From NCBI GenBank assembly GCA_000940995.1, contig CP005974.1, positions 62,001-126,000 of the forward strand: 64,000 bases of DNA. Direction: 5' to 3'. The translations under genes were made by a program, and so were the position numbers. This DNA is from Photobacterium gaetbulicola Gung47. Lineage in GTDB: Bacteria; Pseudomonadota; Gammaproteobacteria; Enterobacterales; Vibrionaceae. Below are positions 34,798-44,681 of the stretch, one piece after another; the stretch's first letter is position 1, and each line of letters starts with the position of its first letter. The notes beneath the pieces are model-generated. The model was not told the DNA's origin. It made no database searches and saw nothing but the letters and a program-made list of their open reading frames with translations.

Positions 34798-34830
34798 AAA
34801 ATCGCTGCCAAGTCAGCGATTTTGCCGTTT
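34798..34830 (+). terminator. Terminator after the crbR-like gene
   Basis: Perfect 10-bp stem AAAATCGCTG/CAGCGATTTT with a six-base loop, then GCCGTTTTCC. Lies 75 bp after the stop codon. Confidence 0.75.
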
Positions 34831-34932
34831 TCCGCTCGACTAAAGTTGCACTGTTTCCTTAGCCATTCATTGCTATTGTCAACACGTAACATTTCATTAA
34901 CGTGATTTATGACGACGTGAAAGGAGAAGGCA

Positions 34933-35199
34933 ATGGCGTTCGAATCAACAGAACATGCTCAAGCCTACTGGAAGGAAAACTTGGGAATTATGGGCGCGCT
35001 GCTGGCCATCTGGTTTGTAGTGTCTTACTGCGCAGGGATCTTATTTGTCGATGCGCTCAACACCATTCAACTGGGCGGTTTCAAGCTTGGGTTTTGGTTC
35101 GCTCAACAAGGGTCAATCTATACCTTTGTTGCCCTGATTTTTGTCTATGTAGCGCGTATGAATGCGCTCGACAAGAAATACAACGTACAGGAAGACTAG
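34933..35199 (+). CDS. DUF4212 small membrane subunit of an acetate-type sodium:solute symporter
   Basis: 88-residue protein with two hydrophobic helices (about 20-40 and 55-75), of the DUF4212 family that is regularly encoded directly before SSS-family symporters and is thought to be their small subunit. Ribosome binding site AAGGAGAAGGCA is strong. Stop codon lies 11 bp before the symporter gene, so the two are co-translated. An overlapping plus-strand frame at 34902 is a shadow. Confidence 0.88.
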   Translation: MAFESTEHAQAYWKENLGIMGALLAIWFVVSYCAGILFVDALNTIQLGGFKLGFWFAQQGSIYTFVALIFVYVARMNALDKKYNVQED

Positions 35200-35210
35200 G
35201 GGTTTAGAAC

Positions 35211-36914
35211 ATGGATATTCAAACTTGGACGTTTATTCTCGTCGGCATCACATTCGCACTGTACATCGGTATCGCTGTCTGGGCCCGCGCCGGGTCTACC
35301 AGTGAATTCTACGTCGCCGGAGGCGGTGTCCATCCTGTCGCCAACGGCATGGCGACCGCGGCAGACTGGATGTCGGCGGCCTCATTTATCTCGATGGCCG
35401 GTATTATCTCATTCGTCGGTTACGACGGTGCGGTATACCTGATGGGCTGGACCGGGGGCTACGTGCTGCTGGCACTTTGCCTGGCACCTTACCTGCGTAA
35501 ATTTGGCCAGTTCACCGTGCCTGATTTCATCGGTGAGCGCTACTACTCCAAAACCGCGCGTATGGTGGCGGTCTTCTGTGCCATCTTCGTTTCCTTTACC
35601 TATGTCGCGGGTCAGATGCGTGGGGTGGGCGTGGTGTTCTCCCGTTTCCTCGAGGTGGATATCAACCTGGGTATCATCATCGGTATGGGGATTGTGTTCT
35701 TCTACGCCGTACTGGGTGGCATGAAAGGCATCACTTATACGCAGGTTGCTCAATTCTGTGTGCTCATTTTCGCCTTCCTTGTCCCGGCTATCTTCACCTC
35801 AATCATGATGACCGGCAATCCGTTCCCGCAAATTGGTATGGGGTCGACCATCTCGGGCACCGACGTCTATCTGTTGGATAAACTCGATGGCTTAACCGAA
35901 GAGCTCGGATTTACCGCCTATACCGAAGGTAACAAGAGCATGGTGGATGTCTTCTTCATCTGTGCCGCCCTGATGGTCGGTACTGCAGGCCTGCCGCACG
36001 TTATCATCCGTTTCTTCACCGTGCCTAAAGTGCGTGATGCTCGTATCTCTGCTGGCTGGGCACTGCTGTTTATCTCTTTGCTATACACCACAGCACCGGG
36101 TGTGGCCGCGTTTGCCCGTGTCAACATGATTGAGACCATCAATGGTCCGGACATGCAGGGGGTTGCTGCGGCAGATGCACCAAGCTGGTATAAAAACTGG
36201 GAAAGTACTGGCCTAGTCGGCTGGGAAGACAAGAACGGCGACGGCAAGATGTTCTACTCGGGCGATGAGCGCAACGAGATGACCATTAACCGTGACATCA
36301 TCGTACTGGCTTCTCCCGAGCTGGCGAAACTACCGAACTGGGTGGTTGCCTTACTGGCAGCCGGTGGTCTGGCAGCAGCGCTATCGACTGCGGCAGGTCT
36401 GCTACTGGTGATCTCGACCTCGATATCCCATGACTTGCTGAAAAAAGGCTTCAAGCCCAATATGACCGACAAACAGGAGCTGCTCGCCGCCCGTGTCGCT
36501 GCCATTGTCGCCATCGTGGGGGCAGGTTACCTGGGTATCAATCCGCCGGGCTTCGTGGCACAGGTTGTGGCCTTCGCCTTCGGCTTGGCAGCCGCTTCCT
36601 TCTTCCCAGCGATTATCCTGGGTATCTTCTACAAGAAAATGAACAAGGAAGGGGCGATTGCCGGTATGCTGACAGGTATTGCCTTCACCGCCAGCTACAT
36701 CATTTACTTCAAGTTCATTAACCCAGCGGCAAGCACCCCTGAAAACTGGTGGTTCGGTATCAGCCCTGAGGGTATCGGTACACTAGGTATGTGTGTGAAC
36801 TTCGTAGTCTCGATTGTCGTGAACAAGTTCACCGCTGAAGTACCGAAAGACGTGCAGGATATGGTGGAGTCCATCCGCTATCCGAAAGGTGCCGGTGCTG
36901 CGCACGATCACTAA
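35211..36914 (+). CDS. actP: Sodium:solute symporter, acetate permease (ActP-like)
   Basis: Inner-membrane SSS-family (SLC5) transporter, 567 residues with about 13 helices; GAGSTSEFYVAGGGVHPVAN-like start of helix 2 (here ARAGSTSEFYVAGGGV), MATAADWMSAASFISMAG and ALSTAAGLLLVISTSISHD are diagnostic. The insertion around residues 305-380 is polar. The DUF4212 partner, CrbRS regulators and acs nearby point to acetate or another short monocarboxylate as substrate; it may be a different actP paralogue from the yjcH-linked one. Confidence 0.88.
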   Translation: MDIQTWTFILVGITFALYIGIAVWARAGSTSEFYVAGGGVHPVANGMATAADWMSAASFISMAGIISFVGYDGAVYLMGWTGGYVLLALCLAPYLRKFGQFTVPDFIGERYYSKTARMVAVFCAIFVSFTYVAGQMRGVGVVFSRFLEVDINLGIIIGMGIVFFYAVLGGMKGITYTQVAQFCVLIFAFLVPAIFTSIMMTGNPFPQIGMGSTISGTDVYLLDKLDGLTEELGFTAYTEGNKSMVDVFFICAALMVGTAGLPHVIIRFFTVPKVRDARISAGWALLFISLLYTTAPGVAAFARVNMIETINGPDMQGVAAADAPSWYKNWESTGLVGWEDKNGDGKMFYSGDERNEMTINRDIIVLASPELAKLPNWVVALLAAGGLAAALSTAAGLLLVISTSISHDLLKKGFKPNMTDKQELLAARVAAIVAIVGAGYLGINPPGFVAQVVAFAFGLAAASFFPAIILGIFYKKMNKEGAIAGMLTGIAFTASYIIYFKFINPAASTPENWWFGISPEGIGTLGMCVNFVVSIVVNKFTAEVPKDVQDMVESIRYPKGAGAAHDH

Positions 36915-36935
36915 TCAAACGTCCTGAAAAGCAAA

Positions 36936-36967
36936 TAAAAACGGAACCTTCATGGCTCCGTTTTTTC
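36936..36967. terminator. Bidirectional terminator between actP and crbS
   Basis: AAAAACGGAACC/GGCTCCGTTTTTT with one mismatch in the stem; T-run on plus, and A-run preceding serves the converging crbS gene. Confidence 0.8.
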
Positions 36968-36972
36968 TTTTC

Positions 36973-39900
36973 CTACATTTTAGCGCTCGCCTTCTGGTGC
37001 TGGTTAAGCAGCGCCCTCAGCTTAAGCGGTTTGACCGGCTTGCTGATAAAACTAAAACCGTGCCCCTCAATCATCGCCTTGGTCTCCTCGGTTCTATCGG
37101 CACTGATCACCGCACCACGGAAACACTTACCGAGTTTCAGGGTGCACTGCTGCAAGACCTGCAAGCCGGTTTCACCTCCGGTGAGATGGTAATCGCTCAA
37201 GACAAAATCGGGCTGCCAGCCATCGGCCAACTGCTGCATCGCGGCGGTGACCGTTTCGGCCAGGCGGGTTTCGCAGCCCCAGCGAGCCAGCAAGGTTTCC
37301 ATCCCCAGCAAAATATCCGGCTCGTTATCGACGCACAGCACTTTGAGCTCAGCCAGTGGGGCTGGGGGCTTGTCTGTCGCCACCGGTTTCTTCGCCGCCT
37401 TGGCCTCAACCAACACCCCCCGGCGTACCCCGAGGGAAAACACCGTGCCCTTGCCCGGCCATGAACGCAGAGACAAGGTATGCTCCAACACCCGGCTGAT
37501 CCCGCGGGCAATGGCAAGGCCCAGCCCCAGACCGTGATCGACCCCGCTGCGTTCGATACGGGTAAATTCATCGAAAATATGAGCTTGTTTCTCCTCGGGG
37601 ATACCCGGGCCGTTGTCCCATACCTCGACCTGAAGCTCACTACCACGGCGGCGAACGCCCAGCACCACCTTACCCTTCGGGTTATAGCGAAACGCATTGG
37701 TGAGAAAGTTCTGCAGTGCCCGGCGCAACAATTTGGGGTCTGAATGGATCACCGCATTACAGGGCACGACCTCGAACGTGATCTCCTGCTCGCGGGCCAA
37801 GGCGCCAAACTCGGCACTCAGGGTATCAAGCACCTCACAGATCCGGAACGCATGGACATTGACCTGCAGCTTGCCGGACTCCAACCGTGACACATCCAGC
37901 AAATCGCCAATCAAATCTTCCGCCGCGCCGAGCGCACTCTCGATATGGCGGGCCAACTTGGCAGCTTCTTGTTCTTTCGCGACTTCCGCCAGCGAGGAAG
38001 AAAACAACCTGGCGGCATTGAGCGGCTGCATCAAGTCATGACTCACCGCAGCCAAAAACCGCCCTTTGGAATGGGCCTGAAGCTCTGCCTGCTGAGTGGC
38101 ACTGACCAATTGACGGTTAAGACGCTCAAGCTCACTGGTTCGTTGCCTGACCCGCTCTTCCAGGGTTTCATTGGCTTCCTGCAAGGCTTTCTCGGCATTG
38201 CGGAACTCGGTGATATCGGTAAAGCTCATCACAAAACCACCACCGGGCATCGGGTTGCCCTGTACCTCAATCACCTGGCCATCGGGACGGATGCGCGAAG
38301 AGGTATGTGCCGTGCCGCGCTGCAGGTGCTCGACCCGCTTGGCGACATGGCTTTCCGGATCGCCCGGGCCGCACAGCCCCAGTTCGGCATTGTGGCGGAT
38401 CACATCGGCAATCGGCCTGCCGACCTGGATCAAGCCTGGCGGGAAGGTAAACAGTTCGGTATAACGCTGATTCCAGGCCACCAGCCGCAGCTGCTTGTCG
38501 ACCACGGCAATGCCCTGGCTGATATGCTCAATTGCCCCCTGCAGCAGACCGCGGCTGAAATCAAACAGCTCTGAGGCTTCATCGACAATCGTCGCCACCT
38601 CCTCCAGTTGCATTTTGCGTCCCTGTAACGCCGATGTCAGGACCAAGCGGGCAGAAGAAGCCCCGAACACCCCCGCCAATACCCGTTCGGTATGGCGGAT
38701 CAGGGTGGAAGGTGCTTGCTGCTGCGGCAGGAGGGCTTCATGGCGCTGCTCACCAAACTGACGGAAGGCATGACGAATACGCTTGCGACCAACAAACCTC
38801 GCCGCCAGCATCTCCAACTCGGCCACGGTTACCCGGGTCTGGTACAAACTGCTGTCACCACTCTCCGGCAGCGGCGCACCGACAAACGAGGCCGCCTGCA
38901 GTCTTTCTGTCAGGGTTGAACGAGAAAGTAAGGACACACTAACATAAAGACCGATATTAACCAGCAGGCTCAGCAGCATGCCCCAGTCAACACTGGACAG
39001 CTCGCCAAGCAGCGGCCAGTTCGGCGGTGCGAGCAGCCACAGCAAGATATTGGTCTGCGCCGTACCTGCCAGCATATTGGTCTGGCCCATCATGGTCACC
39101 CCCCAAATGGCGATGCCGCCGAGCAGGCCTGCATAGACACCATTGCGGTTACCTTCGCGCCAATAAATCCCGCCGAGCAGCGCCGGGGCAAACTGGGCAA
39201 TCGCCGCGAATGACAGCAAGCCAATGGCCGACAGCGATGGGATTTCGCCCAATATCTGGTAGAAGCCCCATGCCGCCAACAACAGAAGCAAGATCAAACC
39301 ACGGCGGATATTGAGCAGGATCCCCGAAAAGGCGTGGTGGTTACGGCCGGAGATACGCATACGGCGAAGCAGCATCGGCAGCACCAGATCGTTCGAGACC
39401 ATAATCGCAAGAGCGATGGTCGAGACAATCACCATCCCGCTCGCGGCCGAGGTTCCGCCGAGGAAGGCCAGCAAGGCGATGCCTTCAGCGCCATGCAGCA
39501 GCGGCAAGTTAATCACATAGGTATCGGCGGCGATATGGGGCAGCCAAACCTGCCCGGCCAGCGCCAGCGGAATGACAAAAATCCCCATCAGCAGCAAGTA
39601 GCCTGGGAACACCCAGCGTGCCCGGTGCAAGTCCTGCGCTCTTTCGTTCTCGACCACCGTGGTATGGAACTGGCGCGGCAGACAGATAATAGCAGCCATG
39701 GTGAACAAGGTATGGATCAGCAAACTGCCGACATGAGGGGCCACCGGTTGGATCAACTCGCGGCTGGCCGCTGTCAGATCCGGAATATCAAACAGCAATA
39801 CAACCGCGAACACCCCGACCACCAAAAACGCCACCAGCTTGATAATGGATTCGAACGCGACCGCCATCATCATGCCACGGTGGTGCTCGGTACTGTCGAT

Positions 39901-40446
39901 ATGGCGGGTCCCGAACAACACGGTAAAGACCGCCAACGCCAGCGTTACCACCCAGGCCGTATCGACGGAGTGATTCCCACCGCGAACACCCACATCCTGG
40001 CCCAGTCCCGGTGCAACCAACTCCAGCCCCATGGTGATCCCACGCAGCTGCAGGGCGATATACGGTAATATCCCGACAACGGCAATCAGCGTGACCAATA
40101 CCGCAAGGCCTTGCGATTTACCGTAACGGGCCGCAATAAAGTCAGCAATGGAAGTGATATGTTCGCGCTTGGCAATCAGTATTAGCCTAGCGAGTACCCG
40201 CCAGAAGAAAGTGAACACCAAAATCGGTGCAATATAGATTGGAAGGAAGGACCAGATATTCTGGCTGGCTTGGCCAACCGTGCCGTAGAAGGTCCAGGAA
40301 GTACAATACACGGCAATCGACAGGCAGTAAATCCACGGCCGCCAGCGTGACATCCACTGTTTTTTTCGGTCTCCGTACCAAGCTATCCAGAACAACAGCC
40401 CCAGATAAGCCAAAGTGACCGGCACGACAATCCATCCCTGTGCCAT
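36973..40446 (-). CDS. crbS: Hybrid sensor histidine kinase with fused sodium:solute symporter domain, CrbS-like
   Basis: 1157-residue kinase in which an SSS (SLC5) transporter-like domain of about 13 helices (residues 1-500) is joined by a linker to a PAS domain (about 635-750), a short coiled coil, HisKA with phospho-His803 (AAVSHDLMQPLNAAR), HATPase (N917 in NFLTNAFRYNP, WDNGPGIP, HGLGLGLAIA) and a C-terminal receiver with phospho-Asp1085 (VLSDYHL). This order is that of CrbS, the acetate-switch sensor controlling acs through CrbR in Vibrio. GGAG precedes the ATG. The neighbouring regulator and acs strengthen the call. Confidence 0.9.
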   Translation of the reverse strand: MAQGWIVVPVTLAYLGLLFWIAWYGDRKKQWMSRWRPWIYCLSIAVYCTSWTFYGTVGQASQNIWSFLPIYIAPILVFTFFWRVLARLILIAKREHITSIADFIAARYGKSQGLAVLVTLIAVVGILPYIALQLRGITMGLELVAPGLGQDVGVRGGNHSVDTAWVVTLALAVFTVLFGTRHIDSTEHHRGMMMAVAFESIIKLVAFLVVGVFAVVLLFDIPDLTAASRELIQPVAPHVGSLLIHTLFTMAAIICLPRQFHTTVVENERAQDLHRARWVFPGYLLLMGIFVIPLALAGQVWLPHIAADTYVINLPLLHGAEGIALLAFLGGTSAASGMVIVSTIALAIMVSNDLVLPMLLRRMRISGRNHHAFSGILLNIRRGLILLLLLAAWGFYQILGEIPSLSAIGLLSFAAIAQFAPALLGGIYWREGNRNGVYAGLLGGIAIWGVTMMGQTNMLAGTAQTNILLWLLAPPNWPLLGELSSVDWGMLLSLLVNIGLYVSVSLLSRSTLTERLQAASFVGAPLPESGDSSLYQTRVTVAELEMLAARFVGRKRIRHAFRQFGEQRHEALLPQQQAPSTLIRHTERVLAGVFGASSARLVLTSALQGRKMQLEEVATIVDEASELFDFSRGLLQGAIEHISQGIAVVDKQLRLVAWNQRYTELFTFPPGLIQVGRPIADVIRHNAELGLCGPGDPESHVAKRVEHLQRGTAHTSSRIRPDGQVIEVQGNPMPGGGFVMSFTDITEFRNAEKALQEANETLEERVRQRTSELERLNRQLVSATQQAELQAHSKGRFLAAVSHDLMQPLNAARLFSSSLAEVAKEQEAAKLARHIESALGAAEDLIGDLLDVSRLESGKLQVNVHAFRICEVLDTLSAEFGALAREQEITFEVVPCNAVIHSDPKLLRRALQNFLTNAFRYNPKGKVVLGVRRRGSELQVEVWDNGPGIPEEKQAHIFDEFTRIERSGVDHGLGLGLAIARGISRVLEHTLSLRSWPGKGTVFSLGVRRGVLVEAKAAKKPVATDKPPAPLAELKVLCVDNEPDILLGMETLLARWGCETRLAETVTAAMQQLADGWQPDFVLSDYHLTGGETGLQVLQQCTLKLGKCFRGAVISADRTEETKAMIEGHGFSFISKPVKPLKLRALLNQHQKASAKM

Positions 40447-40580
40447 GTGTTATCTCCAACTAATTGATAATACCCAAATGATTTGAATATATTGTGAGCA
40501 CCAGTGTAACCAAACCACCGGCACTCACCAATCAGCAGGATCACAGTTCTTGGTTGCAGCGTGCTACAACCAAGCCCGGA

Positions 40581-41765
40581 TTACTGGTTATCGGCCACTT
40601 CACCCGCTTGGGCAAACTGGCATCTAGCCTTGGGCTCGACTTTCATCAGCAGCGCCGGGATCCCCATCGCCGCCATCAGCCAGAAGATATTGGCTCCCCA
40701 AAGGCCGTACAACCAGCCGCTCAACGCGGTCATCAGGGCCATGAAAGCGCCCATCGGCAAGGCGTTATACAATGCCTGCAAGGCAACCATCTGGTTGCTC
40801 TGTGCTTTCTGGATATAACGGATAGTGGCCAGGTGACAAGCGGCGAACGTCACACCGTGCAGGGCCTGAGCTGCGATCAGCAAAGGTAATTCGGTCATAC
40901 TGGCAGTGATCCCCCAGCGGATCAGTACGCCGACAGCGGCCAGGCGGAACATCCCCGCCACTGACCAACCGGCAAAAAGGCGTTTGCTCATGGCAAATAC
41001 CGCCACTTCCGCCACCACCGAGAAGCTCCACAGATAACCAATCACATCTTCGCTGTAGCCGACTTCCTTCCAGTAAATAGCACTGAAACTGTAGTAGGCG
41101 GCATGGCTACCCTGCAGCAAGGCAATAATGGTCAGGAAACGAAGTACCGCCGGATCACGCAAGAGCTGCATCAGTGCCGGACGCGGCTGGTCGTGGCTAC
41201 CCGGCTCAGAAACTGGCAGGATAGTCGGCTGGCGCATCCCCAGCAGTAGAGACCCGACCAAACCCGCGGCCGCCACCCAAGGGATCACATCCGGGCTGTA
41301 CTGTGCCGCCAATAATCCCACCACGGTAGAGCCAGCAATAAAGGCAATCGAGCCCCACAGGCGGGTTCGACCATAGTCGAGGTGGCCTTCTTTGGCGTAG
41401 TGGTTAGCCAAGGCATCAGAGAGCGGAACAATCGGCCCGACCATCATGTTATAAATCACTGTTATGATGGTAAGTGCCCACAAACTTCCGCCACAATAGA
41501 TATAGGCAATACAGCTGATCAACGCCGCCAAACTAAAGCCGCGCAGGGCAGGAATAAGATGCTCGACTTTATGGATACGCGGGGTAAGCACCAGATTAGC
41601 CAAGCAACGGACACCAAAGCCCAGTCCCAGCAACAGGCCAATATTGGAGGCACTGACCTCAAGGTACGCCAACCACAACGCCCAGAACGGAAGATAAACA
41701 CCATAATTAAAGAAAAACCCCAGCAGGTACTGCGAGGTCCAACCGTAAGGGCTACTACGAAACAT
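40581..41765 (-). CDS. MFS transporter, HcaT (3-phenylpropionate permease)-like
   Basis: 394-residue major facilitator with 12 hydrophobic segments. The N-terminus YGWTSQYLLGFFFNYGVYL, the segment GRTRLWGSIAFIAGS between helices and LRFLTIIALLQGSHAAYYSF are characteristic of the HcaT/MFS_1-like branch. True substrate unknown; phenylpropionate is only the E. coli namesake. It is transcribed towards crbS, 135 bp away, and diverges from the DUF294 gene. The 40447-40580 gap shows no gene. Confidence 0.85.
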   Translation of the reverse strand: MFRSSPYGWTSQYLLGFFFNYGVYLPFWALWLAYLEVSASNIGLLLGLGFGVRCLANLVLTPRIHKVEHLIPALRGFSLAALISCIAYIYCGGSLWALTIITVIYNMMVGPIVPLSDALANHYAKEGHLDYGRTRLWGSIAFIAGSTVVGLLAAQYSPDVIPWVAAAGLVGSLLLGMRQPTILPVSEPGSHDQPRPALMQLLRDPAVLRFLTIIALLQGSHAAYYSFSAIYWKEVGYSEDVIGYLWSFSVVAEVAVFAMSKRLFAGWSVAGMFRLAAVGVLIRWGITASMTELPLLIAAQALHGVTFAACHLATIRYIQKAQSNQMVALQALYNALPMGAFMALMTALSGWLYGLWGANIFWLMAAMGIPALLMKVEPKARCQFAQAGEVADNQ

Positions 41766-41969
41766 GCCTTGTCCTATCGTACTGAAAATAATCTGGGCGT
41801 TATTATGCCTTTAATGGAACATCGCCCCAATGAAATTCTCCCCCCTTTTTCTTTCCCCCATTTCGCCCCTGCTGCCCACCCTTTTTACCGATAGTAGACT
41901 AAAGTCGTCTGGAGCTTTTGCGCCATCAGGCAGACACTGCATACAGTGCCAATCGTTCCGGAGAGCGCC

Positions 41970-43772
41970 ATGTCAGACAGCTTTGATACCTCCCTGCCCC
42001 CTTTTGACCGCCTCAGCAGCGCGCAGCAGCAGCGTCTGATCGACTCGCTCGATGTAGCCTATTACCGCCACGGGGATATCCTGATCGAAGCCGGCAAACC
42101 GAGCGAGCAGCTTTACATCATCATCAAAGGAAGCGTCGAGGAAAGTGCCGCTGACGGCCGTGAAATCTATGCCCATTACACCAGCGATGATCTGTTCGAT
42201 GTCCGCTCCCAGCTGGAATCTTGTTGCCGCCACCGCTATACCGCGCTAGAAGATACCTTGTGCTACCTGCTTCCCAAGCCGCTGTTTCTCGATCTCTACC
42301 GCAGCAACAGTCAGTTTGCCGCCTACTTCGATACCAGCCTGGCCCGCCGCCAGCAGTTGCTGGAAGAGGCGCAGCGCCAGCAGAACTTGGCTGAATTCAT
42401 CCTGACTCGGGTCGACAACAGCAATATCCAACCTTGCCTGATCCTGCCGCGCAGCTGTGATTTGCACGCCGCGACAGTGAAACTGCAGCAGCAGGGCATG
42501 GATGCCGCCTTGGTCGAAGCCGGTGACACACAGCCCTACGGCATAATTACCCGCACCAATTTGCTCCATGCGGTGATGCTGGACAATCTGCCAGCCACCA
42601 CCGCGATTGGCGAGGTGGCCACCAGCCCGGTAGTCAGCATCAGCAAGGGCGACTACCTGTTCAATGCGATGCTGGCGATGACCCGGCACAAGGTAAAGCG
42701 GGTATCCGTCACCGACGGCGAAGCACTGGTGGGCATGCTGGATCTCACCCAGGTGCTGAGCCTATTTTCCACCCATTCCCATGTCCTGACATTGCGGATC
42801 GCCCGCGCGACAACGGTCGAGGAGCTCTCGCTGGCGGCCAGCAGCCAATCACGGCTGGTGGCGACCCTGTTCAACAACGGCATCCATACCCGTTTCGTGA
42901 TGGAGCTGATCGCGGCGGTCAATGAGCAAATTATCGAAAAAGCCTTCCGCCTGGTGGTGCCGCAGGCACTGCAGAACCACTGCTGCTTAGTCGTTATGGG
43001 CTCGGAAGGGCGCGGCGAGCAAATTCTCAAGACCGACCAGGACAATGCCCTGATCATCGAAGACGGTGTCGAATGGCCGGGGCTGGGTGACACCATGGAA
43101 GCCCTGACCCACACCCTGCACCAGCTGGGCTACCCGCTCTGCCCGGGCAAGGTGATGGTCAATAACCCCAAATGGGTCAAACACCAAAGTGAGTGGTTAC
43201 ATACCCTAAAAGACTTTGCCCGCAAGGGAACCGAGAATGAAATGATGGACTTGGCGATCCTCGCCGACAGCCATGCCGTCGCCGGCAACCCCGAACTGCT
43301 ACGCCCTATCAAACAACAACTGCATCAGCAAATGGCCGAGCAGGAATTACTGCTGGCCACCTTCACCCGCCCCGCCATGCGCTTTAGCGTCCCGCTATCC
43401 TTGTTCGGCAAGTTGAAATCCGGCAAGGATGGGCTGGATATCAAGCGTGGCGGTATTTTCCCGATTGTGCACGGTGTGAGGGCGCTGGCGCTGGAGCACG
43501 GTATCGAGGACAACAACACCTTCACCCGCCTCGAGCAGCTGGCACAGCACAAGGTATTGGAAACAGAGACCGCCTCCAACCTCAGCGAGGCGCTGAAGCT
43601 GTTCATCAAATTGCGGCTGCGCCAGCAGCTGGATATTCCTGCCGGTGGCTTGCAACAGCACCTCAATGTCGAGCGGCTCAACCGTGCCGACCGTGACTTG
43701 CTGCGCCATAGCCTGCATGTGGTGAAAAAATTCAAGGAATGGCTCGGGTACCACTACCAGATCCGTGATTAG
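41970..43772 (+). CDS. cNMP-binding/CBS-domain protein with DUF294 nucleotidyltransferase-like domain
   Basis: Probable regulatory protein of 600 residues: an N-terminal cyclic-nucleotide-binding domain (about 10-120, with EAGKPSEQLYIIIKGSVEE), a CBS pair (about 150-270), then the DUF294 nucleotidyltransferase-like domain with VMGSEGRGEQILKTDQDNAL and a C-terminal DUF294_C helical domain. GxxGRxEQ plus DxD (TDQD) are the nucleotidyltransferase-like motif. ATG 41970 is chosen with GGAGAG just upstream. It is followed after 18 bp by the exonuclease gene, the same pair as in V. cholerae next to acs. Confidence 0.87.
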   Translation: MSDSFDTSLPPFDRLSSAQQQRLIDSLDVAYYRHGDILIEAGKPSEQLYIIIKGSVEESAADGREIYAHYTSDDLFDVRSQLESCCRHRYTALEDTLCYLLPKPLFLDLYRSNSQFAAYFDTSLARRQQLLEEAQRQQNLAEFILTRVDNSNIQPCLILPRSCDLHAATVKLQQQGMDAALVEAGDTQPYGIITRTNLLHAVMLDNLPATTAIGEVATSPVVSISKGDYLFNAMLAMTRHKVKRVSVTDGEALVGMLDLTQVLSLFSTHSHVLTLRIARATTVEELSLAASSQSRLVATLFNNGIHTRFVMELIAAVNEQIIEKAFRLVVPQALQNHCCLVVMGSEGRGEQILKTDQDNALIIEDGVEWPGLGDTMEALTHTLHQLGYPLCPGKVMVNNPKWVKHQSEWLHTLKDFARKGTENEMMDLAILADSHAVAGNPELLRPIKQQLHQQMAEQELLLATFTRPAMRFSVPLSLFGKLKSGKDGLDIKRGGIFPIVHGVRALALEHGIEDNNTFTRLEQLAQHKVLETETASNLSEALKLFIKLRLRQQLDIPAGGLQQHLNVERLNRADRDLLRHSLHVVKKFKEWLGYHYQIRD

Positions 43773-43790
43773 CACCGGCCAAGGAGCAGA

Positions 43791-44426
43791 ATGATGATCA
43801 ATACCCTCAAACGCTGGTGGTACCGCCATAAATTCAAGGACAGTGAGTACCGCGACCTATTTTCCCGCTACCGCGGCACCGAGCTGGTCTCGCTCGACTG
43901 CGAAACCACCAGCTTAGATCCGCACAGTGCCGAGCTGGTCACCATCGCGGCGACCCGGATCCAGGATAACCGCATCCTGACCAGCCAGTCTATCCACCTG
44001 ACCCTGCGCGCACCGGCCAGCCTCGATGCCGGCTCGGTGGCCATCCACCGCATCCGCCACCAGGATCTCAACCAGGGCATGGAAGAAAGCCAGGCGCTGG
44101 AAAAGCTGCTGGCCTTTATCGGCAACCGCCCGTTGGTCGGCTACCATATCCGCTATGACAAAACGATCCTTGACCGCTATTTCCGCCGCCACTTCGGTTT
44201 CCCGCTGCCCAACAAGACCGTCGAGGTCAGCCACCTCTACCACGAGCAGCTCGAGCGCCAACTGCCCAATGCCTATTTTGACCTTAGCCTCGAGGCCATC
44301 AGCCGCCACCTCGACCTGCCGGTACCGCCGCGCCACGATGCCCTGCAGGATGCCATTGCCGCTGCAATGATCTACGTTCGGCTAAAACACGGTGATCTAC
44401 CTCACCCTGTTGCCAGACAAGCCTGA
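43791..44426 (+). CDS. DnaQ-like 3'-5' exonuclease (DEDDh)
   Basis: 211-residue stand-alone exonuclease of the DNA polymerase III epsilon type. The four acidic residues and His are visible: VSLDCETTSLDP (first D and E), GYHIRYDKTILDR (middle D), and RHDALQDAIAAA (His and last D). The N-terminal 30 residues are basic and aromatic. Starts behind AAGGAGCAGA; translation may begin at either of two consecutive ATGs. Co-transcribed with the DUF294 gene; its link with acetate metabolism is conserved by position but not explained. Confidence 0.88.
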   Translation: MMINTLKRWWYRHKFKDSEYRDLFSRYRGTELVSLDCETTSLDPHSAELVTIAATRIQDNRILTSQSIHLTLRAPASLDAGSVAIHRIRHQDLNQGMEESQALEKLLAFIGNRPLVGYHIRYDKTILDRYFRRHFGFPLPNKTVEVSHLYHEQLERQLPNAYFDLSLEAISRHLDLPVPPRHDALQDAIAAAMIYVRLKHGDLPHPVARQA

Positions 44427-44474
44427 CAGGCCGACAAAGAAATCTGACTAATCAACACCTTATAAAGTTAATCT

Positions 44475-44508
44475 CTTGCGCTTTATCAGCGATAAAGCGC
44501 AAGTTTTT
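44475..44508 (+). terminator. Rho-independent terminator after the exonuclease gene
   Basis: Perfect 13-bp stem CTTGCGCTTTATC/GATAAAGCGCAAG with a three-base loop and TTTTT. It separates the DUF294-exonuclease operon from acs. Confidence 0.9.
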
Positions 44509-44681
44509 GACTGCAACAGCGCTGCAAAACCGGCCTTTTCCCCGCATTCCGCCCACTCTCATCCTAAAGTCTAATTGAGACCTGCGGCGATCTGTCGGAA
44601 GTTATTAACCACGCAAGCCAAAACCTGCATACAGAATAATCCGGTCCAGTACGGACATTAACGGAACACAAGGAGAAAAGA

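Noticed and set aside
37945..40068. Several 200-250-residue plus-strand frames
   Set aside because: They are antisense to the crbS kinase gene, rich in Gln/His/Arg from codon mirroring, and without motifs.
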